DNA of 8,583 nt. Origin: Candidatus Omnitrophota bacterium (GTDB lineage: Bacteria; Omnitrophota; Gorgyraeia; 2-02-FULL-51-18; JAGOUK01). The position numbers were made by a program, and so were the translations under genes. The stretch covers positions 1 through 8,583 of the forward strand of contig JAGOUK010000048.1 in NCBI GenBank assembly GCA_018061225.1, given 5' to 3'. Below the pieces are notes generated by a model. The model ran no database searches and was not told the DNA's origin. It saw nothing but the letters and a program-made list of their open reading frames with translations. Of the stretch, positions 4,432-8,583 are shown piece by piece (position 1 is the stretch's first letter; each line of letters starts with the position of its first letter).

Positions 4432-7338
4432 ATGACCAAATCCAAATCCGCTAACCCAACGCCCGCTACGATCTGGAAATTCATCGACTCCAACGGTTCC
4501 TTCCATTTGGAGAACCCCGGCCAGTTTAGCCGCCTTTACTTCCCGCTCGCGAACGAAGCCGGCATGCTCGCCAGCATCACCCCCAAACTCAAGGGCGACA
4601 CGAAGTCGGGTCAGGATGCCTTTCTGACGCTGCCGGTCTCGTCGGAGGACCTTCATAATTCCAAGACCAGCCGCAACTTTTGGGTGATTCAGGACGGTAA
4701 AAATATTTGGTCCGCCGCCGGCGTCGCGAAAAACAAGAAGAACTTCCAGGATCTCGTCTCAGTCGAAGCGGGGCAGCTTTTTCATCAACTCACGCGCGAC
4801 AATCACACGCTGAGCCTCAAGGCGGTGATCACCAATTTTATCCCCTCGTCAGGTGACCACGTCGAGATCATGCGCGTCGAGATCCACAACACCGGCTCCT
4901 CCGAGACCGAGATCGAGGCCTGGGCAGCCGTGCCGATGTACGCGCGTTCCGCGGACAACCTTCGTGATCACCGGCACGTAACGTCCCTTCTGCACCGCAT
5001 CGAAGCGCATCACAACGGCGTGCTCGTGACACCGACCATGACCTTTGATGAGCGCGGCCACCAAATCAACCGCATCACCTACGCCGTGCTCGGCGCGGAC
5101 GGTCAGGGCAAGGCGCCGGACAGAGTGATTCCGACGGTTGAGGGCTTCATAGGGGAAGGCGGCAGCTTTGAATACCCCAAGAGCCTTTTTGAGGCCGATC
5201 ATGACGAAGCGCAATACGCAAATATTCAAGGCAAAGAAGCCATGGGCGCGCTTCATTTTCCCAAGGTAAAACTCAAGCCGGGGGCCAAGGCCGAATTCAT
5301 CGTCCTCCTCGGCATTGCCCATGAAAAATCAGAAATCGCCAAATGGCTTCACCATTACGCCTCGGCCGAAAAAGTTGAGAAAGCGTTGGCGCAGACCAAA
5401 GAGTTTTGGAAAGCCAAGTCCACGCAGGTCGTGTTTGAAACAGCCGATCCTGTCTTCAACGGCTGGCTCCGATGGGTCGGGCTTCAGCCCGTGTTCCGAA
5501 AGATCTTCGGCTGCTCCTTTTTACCCGACTTTGATTACGGGCGCGGCGGGCGCGGCTGGCGCGACCTCTGGCAGGACTGCCTGGCGCTCTTACTCACCCA
5601 CCCTGAAGAAACGCGCGACACGCTGCTGCACAATTACGGCGGCGTCCGTATTGACGGCTCCAACGCGACCATCATCTCGGCCGGCGACCACCGCTTCATC
5701 GCGGACCGCAACTCCATCACCCGCGTCTGGATGGATCACGGCGTCTGGCCGTTCGTGACAACGGAACTTTACCTGCACGAATCCGGGGATATGGACTTCT
5801 TGCTCAAGAAAGCCCCTTACTTTAGAGACACTCAACAATCCCGCGCCGCCAAAAAAGACGCTGCCTGGAATGAGGCCTACGGGACTCGTCTCAAGACCAA
5901 GTCGGGTAAGATTTATCAGGGCACGCTCATTGAACACATTCTGATCCAGCATCTGGTGCAGTTTTTCAACGTCGGTTCCCACAACCATATCCGCCTCGAA
6001 TGCGCGGACTGGAATGACGGTCTCGATATGGCCGCCGAAAAAGGCGAGAGCGTCGCGTTCACGGCTTTTTATGCGGGCAATCTGCGCCGCATCGCCGCCC
6101 TCCTCGACTACCTGGGTCAGGTCAAGAACCTGAAGACGCTCGAATTGGCCAAAGAGCTCGACATCCTGATCGACGCCGATGGCAAAAATAAGCCCGCGTA
6201 TCACAATGTCGCCTATAAGCGCGAAACTCTAGAGCGGTACTTCAAAGCGGTGCAGCCCAAGATCTCGGGCAAGACACGCAAGTTTGCGGTGAGCGCGCTG
6301 GTGCAGGACCTGAACGCCAAGGCCGATTACCTCACCCGCCACGTGCGCGTGAAGGAGTGGATCAAGGTGAAGTCGGGTCACGAATTCTTTAATGGATATT
6401 ACGACAACCAGGCCAAGCGCGTTGAGGGCGATCACGCTCACGGCGTGCGGATGACGCTGACGGGTCAGGTCTTCGCCGCGATGAGCGGCGTGGCGGATCA
6501 GCATCAGGTCTCTGAGATCATCAAATCCGTTAACAAATACCTCAAGGACCCTGTCCTCGGCGGCGTGCGCCTCAACACGGACTTCAAAGATATCCAGCCG
6601 GATCTCGGACGCGCCTTCTCCTTCGCCTACGGCGAAAAAGAAAACGGCGCCTTCTTCAATCACATGCAGGTGATGTATGCCAACGCGTTGTATAAGCGGG
6701 GTTTTGTGCAAGAGGGATATGAGGTGCTCAAAGGCATCTTCCGCATGGCGGTGAGCGTTGAGACCAGCAGGATTTATCCGGGATTGCCGGAGTACTTCAA
6801 TTCGGAAGGCCGCGGCATGTACCATTACCTCACCGGTTCAGCGAGCTGGTACTTCATGACGTTGCTGACCGAGAGCTTCGGCGTCAAAGGTCATTACGGG
6901 GACTTGTTGATCGAGCCCAAGCTCACGGCGGATCAGTTTGTGGGTGCTGACGAGATCTCGGTCACCGCGCCTTTCGCGGACCGCAAGCTCCGCATCGTTT
7001 ACCGCAACGCGGATAAGCTCTGCTACGGACAATACCGGGTCGCGGCCGCCGAACTCAACGGTAAGCCGATCGAGTCCCAGCTTGCCGCCCAGGACGCCGT
7101 CCTGATCGCCCGCGATACCCTGACTCGTCTGTCCGCGACTGGCGAACACACCCTCACGATCACTCTCGAGGCCAAGTCTCCTTCCGCCGCGGCCGTCGCG
7201 CCGGTGTACACGAGCCCGGTGCTGCTCGCCAATCTGAGACAAAAAGAATTAAAGTCCTCGTCCGGCAAAAAAAGCTTCAAAGAACGCCGCCTTCTCCGCC
7301 TGCCCAAGCTAAACAAGCTTTCGTTCAAGCACCTATAA
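4432..7338 (+). CDS. GH94-type glycoside phosphorylase (cellobiose phosphorylase family)
   Basis: A 968-residue protein. GH94 enzymes split beta-glucosidic di- or oligosaccharides with phosphate, inverting the anomeric carbon and releasing alpha-glucose 1-phosphate. The N-terminal beta-sandwich (about 20-330) carries YFPLANEAGMLASITPKL and PVSSEDLHNSKTSRNFWV. The barrel (about 350-800) has YGRGGRGWRDLWQD (369-382), GGVRIDGSNATI and RVWMDHGVWPF, and ECADWNDGLDMA (523-534). The DWNDG at 526-530 holds the family's general acid, by my reading Asp526. NSEGRGMYHYLTGSASWY, typical of this family's phosphate and sugar site, follows later. The length exceeds that of cellobiose phosphorylases (about 800) and is closer to laminaribiose and cellodextrin phosphorylases (about 900-980), so the substrate is open. 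No signal peptide is seen, so it acts in the cytoplasm. The last 30 residues are strongly basic and look like an added tail. It has its own promoter 45 bp after the aminotransferase. Confidence 0.92.
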   Translation: MTKSKSANPTPATIWKFIDSNGSFHLENPGQFSRLYFPLANEAGMLASITPKLKGDTKSGQDAFLTLPVSSEDLHNSKTSRNFWVIQDGKNIWSAAGVAKNKKNFQDLVSVEAGQLFHQLTRDNHTLSLKAVITNFIPSSGDHVEIMRVEIHNTGSSETEIEAWAAVPMYARSADNLRDHRHVTSLLHRIEAHHNGVLVTPTMTFDERGHQINRITYAVLGADGQGKAPDRVIPTVEGFIGEGGSFEYPKSLFEADHDEAQYANIQGKEAMGALHFPKVKLKPGAKAEFIVLLGIAHEKSEIAKWLHHYASAEKVEKALAQTKEFWKAKSTQVVFETADPVFNGWLRWVGLQPVFRKIFGCSFLPDFDYGRGGRGWRDLWQDCLALLLTHPEETRDTLLHNYGGVRIDGSNATIISAGDHRFIADRNSITRVWMDHGVWPFVTTELYLHESGDMDFLLKKAPYFRDTQQSRAAKKDAAWNEAYGTRLKTKSGKIYQGTLIEHILIQHLVQFFNVGSHNHIRLECADWNDGLDMAAEKGESVAFTAFYAGNLRRIAALLDYLGQVKNLKTLELAKELDILIDADGKNKPAYHNVAYKRETLERYFKAVQPKISGKTRKFAVSALVQDLNAKADYLTRHVRVKEWIKVKSGHEFFNGYYDNQAKRVEGDHAHGVRMTLTGQVFAAMSGVADQHQVSEIIKSVNKYLKDPVLGGVRLNTDFKDIQPDLGRAFSFAYGEKENGAFFNHMQVMYANALYKRGFVQEGYEVLKGIFRMAVSVETSRIYPGLPEYFNSEGRGMYHYLTGSASWYFMTLLTESFGVKGHYGDLLIEPKLTADQFVGADEISVTAPFADRKLRIVYRNADKLCYGQYRVAAAELNGKPIESQLAAQDAVLIARDTLTRLSATGEHTLTITLEAKSPSAAAVAPVYTSPVLLANLRQKELKSSSGKKSFKERRLLRLPKLNKLSFKHL

Positions 7339-7364
7339 AAATCTGATTGAAGTTCCGGCCGGCG

Positions 7365-8432
7365 TTATTGGAAGCTGGAGAGATGGCGTGTGATGGGGCG
7401 GTTCTTTTTGACCGCTTCGGCGGCGAGAGAAAGGTACTTTTCGCGGGACTTGGCATCGGCGATGCCGCCCGTCGCGGAGAGCGGCGGTGCGCTGGCGCCG
7501 TGACGCTTGTTGTAGCGGATGAGCCGGCCCGGATCGGTTTGCATCATCCGGTAATATTCGGCCGCCTGATGCAGAACATTAAAAAAATTGAATCTCCCCT
7601 GATTGGTGATGTACGTTCCCCAGAATCCGCCCACGATTCCCATGATATGACCGCGCGTCTCCGTATCCGGAGCCGGGTCCCCTGAGACGGCATTTGTGTT
7701 GTAGATGAGATTGAAGTCATCCACGAGATGGCGCTGGTTTAATTTGTCCCACACGATCACCGCTTTGGGCAGAAGACGCGCGTAAATCGTCGTCGAGAAG
7801 TTTACATCCCCGACCAAGCCATAGATGGCCGCGACATCAGTCTCGGGCACTGCTCCCTGCTGAGGGATAGTCGCGCCGGTCCATCGATTGTGCGCGCTCA
7901 AAAAGGCCGGATCGGTCCGAAGCGCGGTCAGCAGTCCCTGCGCTCGGGCCAAAAGACCCAGATACTCGGCTTCGTCATAATCCTCACCAGCAACGATCGA
8001 ATAAAGCGGCGCCAACGCGTCCTCACCGGGGTGCTGAGCGCCCAAATTAATTCCATTGAGTTCTGCAATGGCTTGTCGGCCGGAGACACCCGCGGAGATC
8101 GCGATCGTTCTTCCGGAGTCCTGTTCGGTGAGCGGCGCGTCCAGCGCGCGAACCAGCGATGCGGCTTTATGGCTCAAACGCAGAAAGTGATCCTGATCTT
8201 CGTTGCGGTAAGCAAGGTCACCGTATTGTTTACCGACTTTTTCTAGAGTTTCGGGTGAGGCGGGGCCGGATTCGGGCAGGCCCATATCAAATAGAAGGTT
8301 GAGATCTGACACGGCGCCTGAGGCCTGTACTTTGGCAAGATACGCCTCGACCTCGGGGTCGGCTGCATGGGAAGCTCCCGCCATCATTCCGGTCAAAACT
8401 ACAGACAAGAGAAGGATGCGAAGATAATTCAT
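7365..8432 (-). CDS. Secreted protein of unknown function
   Basis: A 355-residue protein I do not recognise. It starts with a clear Sec signal peptide: MNYLRI, a hydrophobic core LLLSVVLTGMMAG, and an ASHA-A cleavage site after Ala23. There is no lipobox Cys, and the whole protein appears free of cysteine. The mature part is soluble-looking, mixed acidic and helical, with aromatic-rich stretches in the last third (IVGGFWGTYITNQGRFNFFNVLHQAAEYYRMM), and no repeats or metal-site motifs stand out. It is probably periplasmic. The start at 8432 is supported by GAGG five bases upstream. The gene lies 26 bp downstream of a tRNA-Leu on the same strand and ends 26 bp from the convergent phosphorylase gene. 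Existence and export are well supported; function is not. Confidence 0.85.
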   Translation of the reverse strand: MNYLRILLLSVVLTGMMAGASHAADPEVEAYLAKVQASGAVSDLNLLFDMGLPESGPASPETLEKVGKQYGDLAYRNEDQDHFLRLSHKAASLVRALDAPLTEQDSGRTIAISAGVSGRQAIAELNGINLGAQHPGEDALAPLYSIVAGEDYDEAEYLGLLARAQGLLTALRTDPAFLSAHNRWTGATIPQQGAVPETDVAAIYGLVGDVNFSTTIYARLLPKAVIVWDKLNQRHLVDDFNLIYNTNAVSGDPAPDTETRGHIMGIVGGFWGTYITNQGRFNFFNVLHQAAEYYRMMQTDPGRLIRYNKRHGASAPPLSATGGIADAKSREKYLSLAAEAVKKNRPITRHLSSFQ

Positions 8433-8437
8433 GTCAA

Positions 8438-8441
8438 CCTC
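8438..8441 (-). promoter_or_regulatory. Ribosome binding site of the secreted protein gene
   Basis: GAGG sits five bases before ATG 8432, fixing the start that begins the signal peptide. It lies only 17 bases from the 3' end of the tRNA gene. Confidence 0.6.
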
Positions 8442-8458
8442 ATGGGGGTAAAAAAATG

Positions 8459-8540
8459 TGCAGGAGGAGGGATTTGAACCCTCAATCCGTAAGGAACATG
8501 ATCCTTAGTCATGCGCGTATGCCAATTCCGCCACTCCTGC
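8459..8540 (-). tRNA. tRNA-Leu, anticodon AAG
   Basis: An 82-nt class II tRNA. The acceptor stem GCAGGAG pairs with CTCCTGC. The D arm is GCG/CGC with GG in the loop. The anticodon stem CATGA/TCATG encloses the loop CTAAGGA, which gives anticodon AAG (codon CUU). A long variable arm has a TCC/GGA stem, and the T arm is GAGGG-TTCAAAT-CCCTC. Discriminator A73 agrees with leucine identity. The gene does not encode CCA, since the next bases are CAT, so the tail must be added by nucleotidyltransferase. An A at wobble position 34 is unusual for bacterial tRNA-Leu, where GAG is expected. A run of seven T follows directly. Confidence 0.93.
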
Positions 8541-8554
8541 AAAAGGGCTTCTAT

Positions 8555-8572
8555 CCCGGAAGGGCTTCCGGG
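8555..8572. repeat. Short perfect inverted repeat upstream of the tRNA
   Basis: CCCGGAAG and CTTCCGGG face each other across two bases, giving a 7-bp stem with a 4-base loop, 14 bp before the tRNA 5' end. A poly-T stretch does not follow closely (only CCCTTTT 11 bases later on the minus strand). It may be the terminator or 3' end of a gene beyond the window, or a processing hairpin in the tRNA precursor. Confidence 0.4.
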
Positions 8573-8583
8573 CGAGGCGATAT

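Noticed and set aside
4849..7328. Several long minus-strand frames across the GH94 gene
   Set aside because: They are antisense to a gene with clear family motifs, and their His/Arg/Val-rich translations look like frame shadows in GC-rich DNA.
8449..8456. T-run after the tRNA as an intrinsic terminator
   Set aside because: There is no separate hairpin before the T's, and the downstream gene has no other room for a promoter, so full termination here is doubtful.
8543..8568. Direct repeat AAGGGCTTC (8543-8551 and 8560-8568) as an attachment site next to the tRNA
   Set aside because: Nine bases at short distance, one copy inside the hairpin, and no integrase or second tRNA fragment in the window.
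1..8583. CRISPR array, insertion sequence or prophage
   Set aside because: No regularly spaced repeats, transposase, integrase or phage-like genes are visible. All genes look chromosomal with even base composition.

Overview
The window is an ordinary-looking, gene-dense stretch of moderately GC-rich bacterial chromosome, with no mobile element, CRISPR array or rRNA. Sequence alone does not settle the phylum. The mix of a Sec signal peptide protein, Rcp1-type receiver, GH94 phosphorylase and several starts that look leaderless would fit a little-studied Gram-negative lineage (Omnitrophota or another PVC-like group is a low-confidence guess).

Left part (1-3083, minus strand): a compact four-gene signalling operon read right to left. 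It holds a multi-membrane-segment sensor histidine kinase with a probable periplasmic CHASE-like domain, an Rcp1-like single-domain response regulator, a second single-domain response regulator, and the first 101 codons of a second, apparently soluble histidine kinase that runs off the left edge. The first three junctions overlap (4 bp ATGA, 4 bp ATGA, 11 bp), which implies translational coupling and a joint task, probably a branched phosphorelay. No DNA-binding output domain is visible.

Control region (3084-3180): two perfect TATAAT boxes on opposite strands form the arms of an inverted repeat, driving the kinase operon leftward and the aminotransferase rightward. A short ORF beginning like a response regulator, and a small hairpin, lie in the rightward leader.

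Middle (3181-7338, plus strand): a fold-type I PLP aminotransferase lacking the usual carboxylate-binding arginine near its C terminus. After 45 bp with its own extended -10 promoter comes a large GH94-type glycoside phosphorylase, which would split beta-glucosidic disaccharides or oligosaccharides with phosphate to give alpha-glucose 1-phosphate. Nothing in the sequence ties the two enzymes to one pathway.

Right part (7365-8583, minus strand): a secreted protein of unknown function, convergent with the phosphorylase and separated from it by only 26 bp. Its start codon lies 26 bp downstream of a tRNA-Leu gene whose anticodon reads AAG, unusual for bacteria. The last 43 bases hold only a short hairpin. 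There is no gene-free stretch over 300 bases.
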